Assembly (NCBI GenBank): GCA_034509755.1
Contig: CM067541.1
Location: 11,024,001 to 11,088,000, forward strand
DNA length: 64,000 nt
From: Anisodus tanguticus
Taxonomy: Eukaryota; Streptophyta; Magnoliopsida; Solanales; Solanaceae
Reading direction: 5' to 3'
Each line of letters opens with the position of its first letter. The stretch's first letter is position 1. Below, in pieces: positions 11,615 through 23,336 of this stretch. The notes beneath the pieces were generated by a model, which saw nothing but the letters and a program-made list of their open reading frames with translations, searched no databases and was not told the DNA's origin. The translations under genes and the position numbers were made by a program.

Positions 11615-13662
11615 TAGGGTGTACAAAGAAAACCGACAAATCGCATCAAACTGATAATTCAAATCAAATCGAGAAAAAAACCTGACTAGTGATTTGGTTT
11701 GGTATTGAAAAAAACCCGACTATAATTGGTTTGATTTAATTTTAACTAAAAAAATCAAATTGAACCAAACCAACCCGACATTATATTTAAACAAAATTTT
11801 AAAATAATTTATACATAAAAGATTTACTTATAATGTAATATTTCTTAAATTTTTTTCATAATTTTTATCTTTTAACATATTATTTCAATCTTGGACTTAC
11901 AATTTTGAATGTTTCAATAAATTATAGCCCATAGATGCTAGTAACTTAAATAAAGTCCAAAGCAAAATCAAATCAATACTAATGCTAACAAAAATAATTC
12001 AATCCCAACAATAGGAATGACAATAATGTGGATATCTATTCTTTAGTTTGCATTGTTAATTTAGATAATGAAAATACATAACTTAATTTTATTTTTCTTT
12101 GTCATGTAAATTAATACTTATTAGTCGTACTTATTTTAGCATGACTTAGTATTTTTAGATGATGATCATTTTCATTATGCCTTATTAATTAGAAATTTTT
12201 ATTTTATGCTATTTCATTATTATTTTATTGAATATTTTATTATAACGTCATCTTTCATTTCACATTTTTGTAATATTCTTAAAAAATACCTTAATTATAT
12301 AGTTGTATCTTATTAGGAGTAAAGAAATATTTGAAGTAAAAGTTATATTTTGAATGAAGATTTTTCAGGAAAAAACCTCGAAAACCCGAAAGAATTGAAA
12401 AACCTGAAAAAACCTGAGGTCGAAAAAACCGACTTTTATTGGTTTGGTTTGGCTTATCAATTTAAAAACCCGACACAATTGGTTTGGTTTGGTATTTGAA
12501 AAACCTGAACCAACCCGGTCCATGTACACTAGGGGTGAGCACGGGTACAGGGTACCCAGCTACCCGACCGGAACCGACACTAACGTGTAGGTTCCGGGTA
12601 GATATATTATAATAACGGGTAGGGTCGGGTAGTAAAATTAGGAACCGATCAATGTCGGGTCCGGTTCCGATTCCGGCAAATAGAGACAGGGTACCCGGAC
12701 CCGGAACCGATACCGGAACCTATAAAATATTAAATATTTTTACTTTTTTTAGAAACATTTGGACCACTTTTAACTTTCTCCAAAATTATTTGTTGCACGC
12801 ATGTACATTGATTTTCACCCTTTTATTCTAGAATGCTCTTTGTGCCCTAAGAGAAAACACCCAAAACTCTCTCAATAACAATGACGTTTTAGCTACACCA
12901 CCGAGCTTCATTGTCGTCGTTGTTGAAGCTTTCTCTTAGGTACTTTCATCGTTGTCGTCGTTGAAGCTTCACATTTGCCTCTTTCTCTCCCTTGGTTGTG
13001 TTCACGTCGTCCCTAAAATGCATATGGGTTCATATCTAACTCTTCAATTTCTTTTTAATATCCTATGCTTCTGTTCTATTTCAGGTGATACTCATTTTCA
13101 ATTTGTATTACTTTTTTATTTGAAATGTAAATCTATTTTTAAAATTTGTGTATATTTTTGTAGTTGTGAAGATGAAATTTAGGGATTTACTAGTATAATA
13201 AAGCTTTTCTTTTGTATCGAAGAGCTTATGAACACAAAAATAAGTTTAATTCAGATATTTCCAAATTTATTTTGAAATCAACACATTCAATTAATTGAGT
13301 ATCAAATTTGGCTTGCAATTTTAGGTTTTGGTTACAGAATTAAATTTTCTAAAACTTCTTATAATGGTACTAAAAACTCCGATTGCAGGCTAAAAACTAT
13401 TGGATGAAATTATTTTAGAACTCTTTTTTATTCTCATAGGCTAAAAAAATGTTGCTTAATCTGTGTTTTTTTATTTACAGGGTACCCGGGAACCTACCCG
13501 GACCCTGCGGGTCCGGGTAGGTTCCGGGTAGGTTTCCGGTAATGATTGCTACGGGTAGGTTCCGGATAGTAAATTTAGGAACCGATCTTTTATCGGGTAG
13601 GGTCCGGGTAGTTAAAAAATGTTAGGGTACCTGGACCCGCTCACCCCTAATGTACACCCCTA
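11615..13662. mobile_element. nonautonomous hAT element (outer), interrupted by a second one
   Basis: The left end is tagggtgtacaaag and the right end is the inverse-type tgtacacccctaa. The 8-base flanks are atgatatt (11607-11614) and ataatatc (13663-13670), six of eight matching. The subterminal parts are rich in ggtttggtttgg and aaaaacccgac words on both sides (11640-11770 and 12370-12510). No transposase is present. An inner element occupies 12530-13649, so the outer element's own length is about 920 bases. Confidence 0.7.
12530..13649. mobile_element. nonautonomous hAT element (inner)
   Basis: The ends are taggggtgagcacgggta at the left and ggacccgctcacccctaa-type sequence at the right, an inverted pair. 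A perfect 8-base duplication, atgtacac, lies at 12522-12529 and 13650-13657. Both ends carry arrays of gggtaccc, ccggaaccg and gggtaggttccggg. The middle is AT-rich, with a gtcgtcgttg-rich patch at 12912-12970 and no recognisable coding domain. Confidence 0.9.
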
Positions 13663-13715
13663 ATAATATCCAATTTGAATGTGTTTTTTATTACCAAAAA
13701 TAAGAATTATTTGTA

Positions 13716-14093
13716 GCATGTTTGGCCGAGCTTCTAAAATCTGCTTATTTTGAAAAATGTTTTTTTAAAAAAGTGTTTTTCAAAAAAGTACTTTTAGTGA
13801 GAAATAATTTGTGTTTGACCAATTAATTTAAAATCACTTTTGAATAGCAATTAGTGTTTGGCCAAGCGTTTAAAAATAGTTTAAGTGTATTTTTCTCAAA
13901 AATACTTTTCAAAAAAGTGTTTCTGGGCAAAAGCTATTTTTTTTAACTTCTGAAAAACTGCTTCTGCTACTCCTCGAAAGTATTTATTTTTCTCCTAAAA
14001 ACTTAACCAAACACCTCAATTTTTTAAAATAAGTATTTTTTTTTTTAGAAAAAATAAACACTTTTGAAGAAGAATAAGCTTGGCCAAACATGC
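13716..14093. mobile_element. MITE with TA target site
   Basis: The termini gcatgtttggcc and ggccaaacatgc are perfect inverted repeats, flanked by TA on both sides (13714-13715 and 14094-14095). The interior has further inverted tttttcaaaaaagt-type words. The TA site fits a Stowaway/Mariner-like or related MITE; the superfamily is not certain. Confidence 0.8.
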
Positions 14094-14095
14094 TA

Positions 14096-15020
14096 TTCAT
14101 GGACACACAGGTAGCCAAGTTGGCTAAGTTTCCTCAATTTTCTGCCAAATAAATGTGTAGAAAAAGAGGTTTGATCCATGGGAAAATGATAGAAAGAAGC
14201 TGAGATTTTGTATTTTTCCTCCTTTTCTTTACTTACTTTTTCTATTATAGAAAAGAGTTTATTTTTATAAAATTATAGTATAAAGTTTTTACACTTTTAA
14301 GTTACCTTCTTAACAAGTAACATGGCTTCTTTGATTTTAGTGGCTTTACACCGTTGCCAATCAAGTTGAGGATAATTAATTTCCAAAAAAAAAATTAAAT
14401 TAGATAAATCTAATTCCAAAAACTAAAAAGGAGTTTGTGTTATATACCGTCAAACCTCTCTTTAACATTCTTAAATGTTACACACCTATTATAGTATTTA
14501 ATATATAAATCTTATTTGATTGTTATAGACAAAAAAGATGTATAAAACCACATATTAGACAAAAACTTATCCAAAAACTAATGATGAAAAAATATATTTA
14601 TATAATATTCTCTGTCATAAATAGTTTGTTAAAGTATCAAAATATTTTTTCAAAATCTCTAGATCTATTATTGGTGATCTTAGAGATTATGTTTCTATAA
14701 AGATGATTAATTATTATCTTATCAAAAAAGAAGATAATTATTATATGGGGTAATTTTACAAAGAGTGTACTGCTATCATTCTTGTTATAAGGATAAAAAC
14801 CGTTATAGGGAGATAAAATATTATAATATAAAAAATTAATTTTGAGAAAAACTTGACTGTTATAGTGAAATATTGTTATATAAGGATGTTGTTAAAAAAT
14901 TATTTAAGAAATAGGAGACAAGCACTCAACATGTTGGAACCTTGCTACAAAATGTGACTTCCTTCTTTTCTCTGTAATAAATTAAACATGGATCATATTA
15001 AAAGTATACATTTAAAGAGA
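14096..15020. other. AT-rich intergenic DNA
   Basis: No gene is seen. A segment from about 14450 (accgtcaaacctctcttta) to 14900 (ttgttatataaggatgttg) looks like a decayed MITE with inverted ends, but I cannot fix its borders. Confidence 0.4.
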
Positions 15021-15025
15021 AACTG

Positions 15026-16218
15026 TGTTGGATATGTAAAGTACGTACGATAATAGTAAATAACTATTACAATGATTAAAAGGATAAACAACAAATATTA
15101 CAACAACAAGTTATCAATATCTTGATCTTGAATTGGAACTTCAAATATGAATCTTGTATTCGAAAATATAAGAACATGAACTGCTACACTTGTGGCTTGT
15201 AGATCCGCTGAGAATCCGAACGGTTAGAGTCCTTTGAGATTCAAGTTCACACTTGAAACACTTAGCAACCAATTAAATAATCACAACACCACCGGTTGAG
15301 TCGAGAGATGACTCTCTGTCTTTAAGACAAGATTGCCCCTGTTTATAGGCTTTACGGAAGTGTGGACAATAGTCTCCCAAGATGAAACAACAAACTATCA
15401 AATGTGCAAAGCCTACACAAATGATCCCAACGAAGATCACGAATAACGAAGATTGCTAAGAGAAAAATTGTTTATCAGAAAAACTGATCTCTTTGTGGTG
15501 GTGTTAACTTGTAAGTATGTTCACTTGTTCAGTTCTGTTCCTCTATAGAATTGAGCCAAATGCCTCAATTTATAGGTGTGCAAGATGGCCTTTCAATGCC
15601 CCATAATGACATTGAATTGCCATGTAATGGATGACATTTAACCCCCAAGTAATGCAACAACATAATGGTCCAAGTAATGGCCATTATTGGGTGGATTAAA
15701 TGCCATTGAAACCACCTCAACAGCCAAACCTTTGGGATTCCGTCGAGCATTCACTGTCAATGAAGCATCGATTCGATATTCTAGAGTTTAGAGAAGAACA
15801 ACCAAAAAGAGAAGAGAAAAAAGATGCCACATTAGTGTCGCGTCGCTAATTCAGCCAGAAAGCCACGATGCTCACTGCCAATCAGGCGCCGCGGCGCTCC
15901 GGCGTCGCGGCTCAGTCCGGGAGGCGCCGAGGCCCTTCTCGGCTTCGCGACCCTTTTCCGATTCGTACCATCTTACACTTCGCACAATCCTTCATTCGTT
16001 TACCAACGAGGAACACTTGTTATTTAGCCAATAACCGTCCATCATTCTATGTCTCAAACATTTCACTTACTTATCAATATCTATTTCATTAACGAAATTT
16101 ACGATACTTGACACTAAGATTGGACGTGTGTGGAAACAACACTTCCGACGTGCGGGGCCCCAATTGTTCGAGTCATAAATAATGGGATAAACTTAATTCC
16201 ACATTGGTATTTCCAACA
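15026..16218 (-). mobile_element. solo LTR of an LTR retrotransposon
   Basis: The sequence starts tgttggatatg and ends atttccaaca, the TG...CA form of an LTR, and is flanked by a perfect 5-base duplication, aactg (15021-15025 and 16219-16223). No internal retrotransposon domains are present, so it fits recombination between two LTRs. A TATA-like word (ctataaat on the minus strand at about 15568-15575) suggests minus orientation; orientation is inference. Confidence 0.75.
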
Positions 16219-17139
16219 AACTGTTGATGCCAAGATAGTAAAAAGAATGATTAAATTGGATACAAAATCACCTGATTTTTATTTTAAAAAATTGTGAAAG
16301 ACATTGAAGTTGATTTCACGTTGTGTCAAGTCCACCTTTAATCTCTTTTTTCATCAAATTGCCTTTGCTTTTGTCTACTAATCGCTGTCAAGCTTCGATC
16401 GATAACTTTATTAGCTTACAAGCGGGATTATTCTAAAAGTTACTCGTTTGCTTTCTTATCTTGATATATCAATTTTTATAATTATTCTTATATTAAGTTT
16501 CCACCTTTTAATTATTTGACAAATTATTTTTGAATTTAACTTCAATATATTAATTAATAATGTAAAGGATTTTATTCTATCAGTTCATTTAAAATATGAT
16601 ATAATTAGTGAAATTAGTTACCTGAGTAATAAAATAACTCATCTATTATAACATGTTAAGTTATACTGATAATATAACAGCAGGCGTACATAAGTTAAAA
16701 TTTTCATTTTTTTACATTTTTTTGTTAGTGCTGAAAGTTGTTACACCATTATTTTTATAAATGTTGGAATACCTCATCACCTCCTTGTATAAACTGTCTT
16801 TCAAGTGGTTTCTTTACTATTTCATTGGACAAGTAAAAGATTGTGCAATAGGTATGGGGTAAATCCTAACCAACTTAAGTACAAACTTATGAATATATAA
16901 AAATAATAAAGAAAAAGAAACGAAGATCTCAAACTATTCACAACTAAAAAAATATAAATTAAACAATGGATAAGTTCTGCAGCTAATCAGCAAAATCTGC
17001 TGCTTAATCTTATTTAATGATAGATTATTGAAAAAATTTATTAGCTATGAGCAATTTAGCGATAAAAATAATGATGAAGTTCGTAGCTTATTCTAATTTT
17101 TTTTGTAGCGATTGTTACAAAAACTGCAACATTTTTTTG

Positions 17140-17179
17140 AGGGAGGGAGGGAGGGAGGGAGGGAGGGAGGGGGGGGGGG
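17140..17179 (+). repeat. (GGGA)n / poly-G tract
   Basis: About eight GGGA units run into ten or more G. The tract has many runs of three or more G with one-base spacers, which meets the usual sequence rule for a G-quadruplex. Confidence 0.85.
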
Positions 17180-17774
17180 TTGTGAATAAGTAAAATATCA
17201 TGTTCCAAAATGATTTAAAATTTTAAGTCAACTGGCTAAGACCAACCATTAAACAAATTAAACTATTTTCATGTTATCAGGCCACCCACATGAGAAGCGT
17301 GTCAGAGACATCAAATAAAATAAGTAAACTAAAGTGATAAGACACTTAATATAATTCAATTAAACAAATACTATCTAATGTATCAATGAAGAATTGATCT
17401 ATTGCTATAGAAAGCTAAGTACTCGGTACTCGGCCGAATAGAAAAATTGGTATATCAAAAAAGGCATCAAGATCTTTATAATACTCCATACGAGTTTTGG
17501 ATCATCCCATTTTAGTATACCTTTAATTTTTCTTAACAATTTCTTACAAGATAAGAGGCTTTAATTTTTCACTATACTAGATATATATTATTCTCTGTTT
17601 CAATTTATGTGACATAGTTTAATTTGGTACGAATTTTAACTAAAAATAAGAAAAATTTTGAAGCTTGTGGTATGAAACATGTTGTAATATATATGTAATT
17701 AAAAAATACTTCTCATTAAGAGTAACATGATAAATTTATAATCAAATGTTTTCATATATACAAATGGTCATTTC

Positions 17775-17905
17775 GGTGTACAAAGTACCCCGCGTTAGCA
17801 GGGTCTGGGAAAGGGCCGGACCTCAAAGGATGTGATGTAGACACCAACATTAGTGGCAGTTTTTACGGCTCGAACCCGTGACTTATAGATCACACTGAGA
17901 CAAAT
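17775..17905 (-). mobile_element. degenerate Au-type SINE
   Basis: On the minus strand a tRNA-like B box (acgggttcgagcc, about 17867-17879) is followed by a body with the gtccggccctttcccaga and gcggggta-type words seen in the complete copy at 51386-51570. The copy is incomplete at its 5' side. Confidence 0.65.
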
Positions 17906-18858
17906 ATATAATTCTTTAAAATCAAATAAAAAATAATATCATTAAATTGAAACAAAAAAATATAAAAATTTAATATATTGCTACCATTACAATGTTTAAG
18001 AACAAGCAGTGTCACGCCACCAAGCCTAATGGGTGCAATTCCCTTTAACAAGGGTAGGAAGATCTTAATAAGTCAATTTTTTTTTAAAATAAAAATAAAA
18101 TAACTTAAGATAAAAAGAAAAGGCATTAAGCCAAATGAGCCACGAGAAAGGGTCAATGAAACAAAAATTTGTTATTAGAGGTGTATTCAGAATTTAAAAT
18201 TTATGTTTTGGAACGCTAGCAAACTCAATGACCATTTGAATTATTAGATTCGAAATTTAATATTAATACATATCTAATTGATTTCTTAACACGTATGATT
18301 GAGCCAAAATTATTGGTTCGATTAAACCCTTAGCTCTAATTATATGTCCGCCCCTATTGTCATGTTCTGTAACGGATCCAATAGTGAAATTATGGATTCG
18401 ATAGAACTCAACAATGTTTCGAGATTGAACCCAGTATACAAATAATTTTATAAATGTAAAAATAAGTATATATAAAATTAGATATACAACTAAAACTCAA
18501 CTATTCCCCGATCAGATCATATATATATATATATATACTAAAAATAAGCATATATAAATATAAAATACGTATTTAAAATGTACTCTTTAAATTCAGAATT
18601 CACAACATCTAAATTATGCCCGATAGTAGGTTAGTTAAAGTTTGTTGGAAAATAGTTGTCTCGCATTCTCAAAACTGTGCGTATATTAAACAGTACAATA
18701 CAATCTGGATGTCTAACGATACAAGTTATCAAAATTATATTTTTTGATAATGATATAAAGCCTTCAAAAAATTGACAAGCATTTTCAAAAAAGGCAGTCA
18801 AATTCTTTAGTTAATACTTTGTTTTTTCCCCCTCCTTTATAGTACTTTAATATTTGCT

Positions 18859-19063
18859 TATAAATTATAAACTTTCTTTTGTCAGTTATTGTTTTTCTCT
18901 TGCCTTTATCCAGCTGCCCTCTAAATGCCACTTTTTTTCCTTCTTCCTTGTTCATTATATTCACTTCTAGCTTCAGTTTCTATAATTTGATTTGAATTTT
19001 CGTGAAAATAAAGAACCAGTAGCTGTTAATTCCTCAGAAGAGGTTGTTGATACTGATGAACAG
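18859..19063 (+). promoter_or_regulatory. TATA box and 5'UTR exon of the TGA gene (predicted)
   Basis: A TATA word (tataaat, 18859-18865) precedes a pyrimidine-rich leader. The leader ends at gaacag|gtta (19063/19064), a weak but possible splice donor. The next acceptor is tattcag at 20501-20507, ten bases before the ATG, so a leader intron of about 1.4 kb is likely. Transcript ends are inference. Confidence 0.5.
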
Positions 19064-19234
19064 GTTAGCCCCTTAATCTAAATTTCAGCTCATCTATTGT
19101 ATTTTTCTTTTTAGTATTTTTGCCTTGAAAGTTTAATTATTGAATATATATGACTGTCACAACACACACACACACACAGACAGAGTCATATACTCATATA
19201 AAAGCTGCAGGTGTATGTTTTTGTGTGTGTAATC

Positions 19235-19605
19235 ATAGGCGTATCTAGGGAGCGCAAGGGGTTCATCGGAATCTCCTTAGCTGGAAAATTACATTGTATA
19301 TACAAAGTTAAAATTATTTTTTATTTATATATAGTAGATGTTGAATCCCATGTGACTTACTCTTATGTTTACTTCTTCATATTTTGAATTTCCTTAGTGA
19401 AAATTCTAGTTTCGCCACTATGTGTGTTCAGGGGCGGAACTAGGGGCACAAGAAGTTCATTAGAATCTCCTTTACTGGAAAATTACACCATATATATAGT
19501 TATTTCTATGTATATATACAGTAGATGTTGAATCCCTTAACTTATTCATATATTTACTTCTTAATATTTTGAATTCTCATAGTGAAAATTTTGGCTCCGC
19601 TGATA
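19235..19605 (+). mobile_element. two adjacent MITE-like copies in the TGA leader intron
   Basis: Two copies in the same orientation lie at about 19235-19423 and 19430-19605. Each begins with a gcgta/ggaactaggg-gc start, shares ttcat-gaatctcctt, tggaaaattacac, gtagatgttgaatccc and gtgaaaatt, and ends with tttcgccac or ctccgctg. Decayed relatives may lie at 2452-2625, 36750-36925 and 37175-37375. Confidence 0.65.
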
Positions 19606-20516
19606 TATGTTAGCCTTATATACTGCAGGTCTACTTATTTGATTTACTTTTTTTTTTTTTGTATTTTGTGTTTTGTTTATTGATTACATGAAATAAGATG
19701 GATGAACTCTGGCCACCTTTTTTACTTTGTGGTTTGATGAGAAGCTCAAAAAAAAAATCTCAAAATAGGAAACAATTTCTGAAACAGAGTTTTTTTAAGT
19801 AAACTCAGGTTCTCCTAACATACTTTTTTGTTTTCTAATGAGAGGTTTATGATCACTGAATTAAAAGTTTACAATCTGTTTTGGACTGTGATAAAATCTG
19901 ATACTTCATTCTTGCCTTCGCATATGAATTATTGTGAAAATTAATCATTAGTAGAGTCGAAAAAACGTAACAGTAAGAACCAATTATTGAACATATGCAA
20001 CAGTTAAAAAGTCAGTTAATTGTGTTCCTATTCTAGCAAGTGTTCTTTATGGAAGAATATTCCCAACAGTCTTTACTAGCTAATTGCCTAATTTACTGAT
20101 TCTTCACTTGGATAAGTTTTATTTGTTTCCTTATTCTTTATTAAGTTTGATGGATTTCCTTGTTGCAGTCTATTTCTTTTTCCGCTTTAGAACAAGGGGA
20201 TCGGTGGTCAAGGGGCCGGGTAGACGTATAGAGCCTGAGGCGGGTTAGGATTTTATGTTTATGGGTTCTGGATTCTAGAAAGGACAACTTAGTGACTTCT
20301 TGTTAAGTTATTTTTACATATTACATGGATTTTTGAACACAAATACAGAGTCAGAAGTGCCTCGTGTATCTCATGATCTGATAAAATACCTGTTTGTTTG
20401 TTATCCATTCATTTCTTATAAATGGTTTTATAGCTGTAACTCTGGTACTCTCTCTGCAGTAACCTAAAATTCGCGGCTAAGTTATGCATTTTTTCTTTTC
20501 TATTCAGTCGGTGAAC

Positions 20517-22980
20517 ATGAGTTCTCCATCAACTCAATTTGCCCCCGCAAGAAGGATGGGCATATTCGAACCGTTTCACCATATGAGTATGTGGGAAGAC
20601 ACATTTAGAGGTGACATTATTCCCAGAGCTGGTGCGTGTATGGTAACACCGCCAAATGACAAGGTAAAGAACCATATATGCATCTTTTGGCTATAAAAAT
20701 CAAAGTTTCTACAGTTATCAGACTGATATTTTTTGTTATTGTAGTCTGGATACACTTCTAGTGAACAACTTATACCCTCTGGCTCAGAGGATAATCAAGC
20801 CGGAAAGAGTATTTCAGACAAGGTGGGCACAACAGGCCTTTAATTCCCTATTTATCTCTCATATCTGGCTTATATATTTGGGATAATTACATTTTTTGAC
20901 TGCTAAAAAATATAATAGCCAGCAAATGTATAGGTTTTGTATAGAGAGATAAGGGTAAAAAACACACATGAATATACATATCGTGCACATAAATATACAT
21001 ATAATATACATAATCAGTGTATGTGTTTTATATATTTTGGCTAGCGCCCGTATTAATTCAGCTGACGGGCCAAAAAGAAAAAATCCTGATATATTTTAGG
21101 TGAACGTATTGAAACATTCGTGTTGATTATCTTTTTTCATTGATGGAGCAGTGCATTTGTGCATGTGTAGTTAATTTAACCGAACGAATAGATAAACCGA
21201 ATGTACATCTAATATTAGAGGCTAAGTATATTTTTGTATTGAAAGTTAGGTACAACGGCGTCTAGCACAGAATCGTGAAGCTGCCCGTAAAAGCCGTATG
21301 AGGAAAAAGGTAATGGGAAAATTGTACTCGTATAATATTTATTGCAGGGTAGATATTTGAAGAACTCGTATCTTGATTCCTTTTCCAACTATTTTTACAG
21401 GCTTATGTTCAGCAGCTTGAAAAAAGCAATTTGAAGCTAGCACAACTTGAAATGGAACTCGAGAGAGCTCGACAGCAGGTCAGTGAAATTATCTCCTGCA
21501 CGTTTCTAACTTGTATAGAGTATCTATATCTGCATCCACTATGGATACAATTCGTATTCACTCAACATCATGTAATGAATTATTGCAGGGACTGTACATT
21601 TTTGGTTCAAATTGTAATCCGGGGCTAAGTTCAACAATTAATCCAGGTTTGCAGATACTGGATGTTGTCGCTTAATAGCTTGTGCCTCTCCTGAACTTTG
21701 TTTCCTAACTGGTGTTGCCTATGCAGGAATAGCTGCATTTGAAATGGAATATAGCCTGTGGGTTGAAGAGCAACAAAAAAAGAACGCAGAGTTGAGGAAC
21801 ATTTTGCAATCCCATGTAAGCGAAATGGAGCTCCAGTTGCTGGTAGAAACCGTCTTAAACCACTACTACAATCTCTTCCGAATGAAAGCTGATGCTGCAA
21901 AAGCTGATGTGTTTTACTTGATGTCCGGGATGTGGAGAACTTCAGTTGAGCGCTTTTTCCTCTGGCTTGGAGGATTCAAGCCATCAGAACTCATTAATGT
22001 ATGTAGTCCTCGATGCACTTTCACTGCGTTTTAACTTCGTATTAAGTTCTCATATTTAGTCATACATAAATATCCTGGAGTAGTCATCGGCTCATCGCAC
22101 CTGTATACAAAAATGTTTATAACAAAAAAGTCACTTAATTTTGCCTATAGCAATGTCACTCAATTGGCCAAATATCTATTTTACCCTCTAAACTATCAAC
22201 CTTTGTCGTGTACATTATCCAACACTAGCAAGATTATATTGACACTACCTTCAATGAGCACTGTCGATTAATATTCAATTCCACTTGTGTTATTTCTTTA
22301 AGTTCTGCCTGCTACCAATTTAATACATACAAGATTTCTCATCGTACGTCAATTTATAGGTCGTGATGCCACAGCTTGAGCCATTAACTGATCAGCAGAT
22401 CGTGAAAATCTGCAATTTACGACACTGTTGTCAGCAAGCTGAGGATGCTCTCACTCAGGGAATGGATAAACTTCAGCAATCTCTGGCCCAGAACATCCTA
22501 ACTATGACCACTGGAATGGGAAGTGACAGTTCTCAGATGGTTTCTAGTATGGAAAAGTTAGAAACACTCGAGAGTTTGGTTAATCAGGTAAGGTGTTAAC
22601 CCTTTATTATTTAATAACACGGTGTAATCACCATTTTTAATGTTAAGACTCTGCGGTCATTCAGTTAGTTAAGACTAAAATCATTTTGTCAGAATGCTTA
22701 AAGAAAACAATATGGAAAACTGTCTTAAAAGTGACTATTTTTGCATAACTTGATGCTTATCAAATGATAATCTTTGGTGTTTGCTCATATTTTTCAACAG
22801 GCGGATCACCTTCGACAGCAAACACTACAACAAATGTCACTTATCTTGACTACACGACAAGCAGCTTGGGGGTTACTCGCTTTTGGGGAGTATCTTCAAC
22901 GTCTTCGTGCTCTAAGTTCGCTTTGGGCTGCCCGTCCTCGTGAACCACCTAGCCTGTTATGTCAAAACAGATGTAGATAA
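20517..22980 (+). CDS. TGA-type bZIP transcription factor, TGA1/TGA4/TGA7 clade
   Basis: This is a nuclear transcription factor expected to bind TGACG (as-1) elements and act with NPR1-type co-regulators in defence and stress responses. Coding exons are 20517-20663, 20745-20822, 21250-21309, 21401-21478, 21589-21646, 21727-21998, 22360-22587 and 22801-22980. All junctions are GT-AG and in phase, giving 366 residues, close to the family's usual length of about 365. The N-terminus (RRMGIFEPFHHMSMW) marks clade I. The basic region is residues 76-95 (QNREAARKSRMRKK), followed by a short zipper with Leu101, Leu108 and Leu115. The DOG1 domain fills about 142-355. Cys249 and Cys255 sit where TGA1/TGA4 have their redox cysteines. 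Trp330 and Phe335 replace residues I expect to be Arg and Leu. The C-terminus (ALSSLWAARPREP) resembles TGA7. The gene looks intact; which paralogue it is remains open. Confidence 0.93.
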
Positions 22981-23331
22981 CTAGCTTTCTTTGGCAGCAG
23001 CTGGTAACGCCTCAATGATCTGTATATGGAAAAATGTATCATAGTCTTGATAAGACGGATTTAGTTTTCGTACTCTGGAATACATATGATTCATCTAACA
23101 TGGCAAGTATTAAGAATTTATGTATATAGGAGGGGGATGTGTATAATTCTAGAATAAGGTGATAAGAACTTCATGAGAGTAGAGAAACTTAACTATTAAA
23201 TTCAGAGAATTCTGAAAATGTGATTTTTACATATGGTGGAAAACTTTAAAGTATTGCTAATTGCCTTGTACTTTATGATCTTGATCATGTATTAAGGAGA
23301 TTATTCTCCAACTTATTAGTTTGAAAGAGTA
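22981..23331 (+). other. TGA gene 3' flank / probable 3'UTR
   Basis: AT-rich sequence follows the stop, with no further frame. No strict AATAAA signal is evident before the retrotransposon begins at 23337, so the transcript end is unknown. The Copia insertion lies about 360 bases beyond the stop codon. Confidence 0.4.
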
Positions 23332-23336
23332 GGTTT

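Larger units (their letters stand above)
16224..18850. other. intergenic DNA upstream of the TGA gene
   Basis: No gene is supported. It holds a G-rich tract (17140-17179), a degenerate SINE (17775-17905), a decayed MITE-like stretch at about 18175-18360 ending tatgtccgcccct, and a short TA run at 18520-18537. Confidence 0.45.

Noticed and set aside
12952..13182. 76-codon frame inside the inner hAT element
   Set aside because: No domain; composition follows the T-rich interior of the element.
15868..16092. 74-codon Arg-rich frame in the solo LTR
   Set aside because: It is driven by a GC-rich patch and has no recognisable domain.
17140..17179. CRISPR-like or satellite array
   Set aside because: It is a simple GGGA/poly-G tract with no spacers or longer unit.
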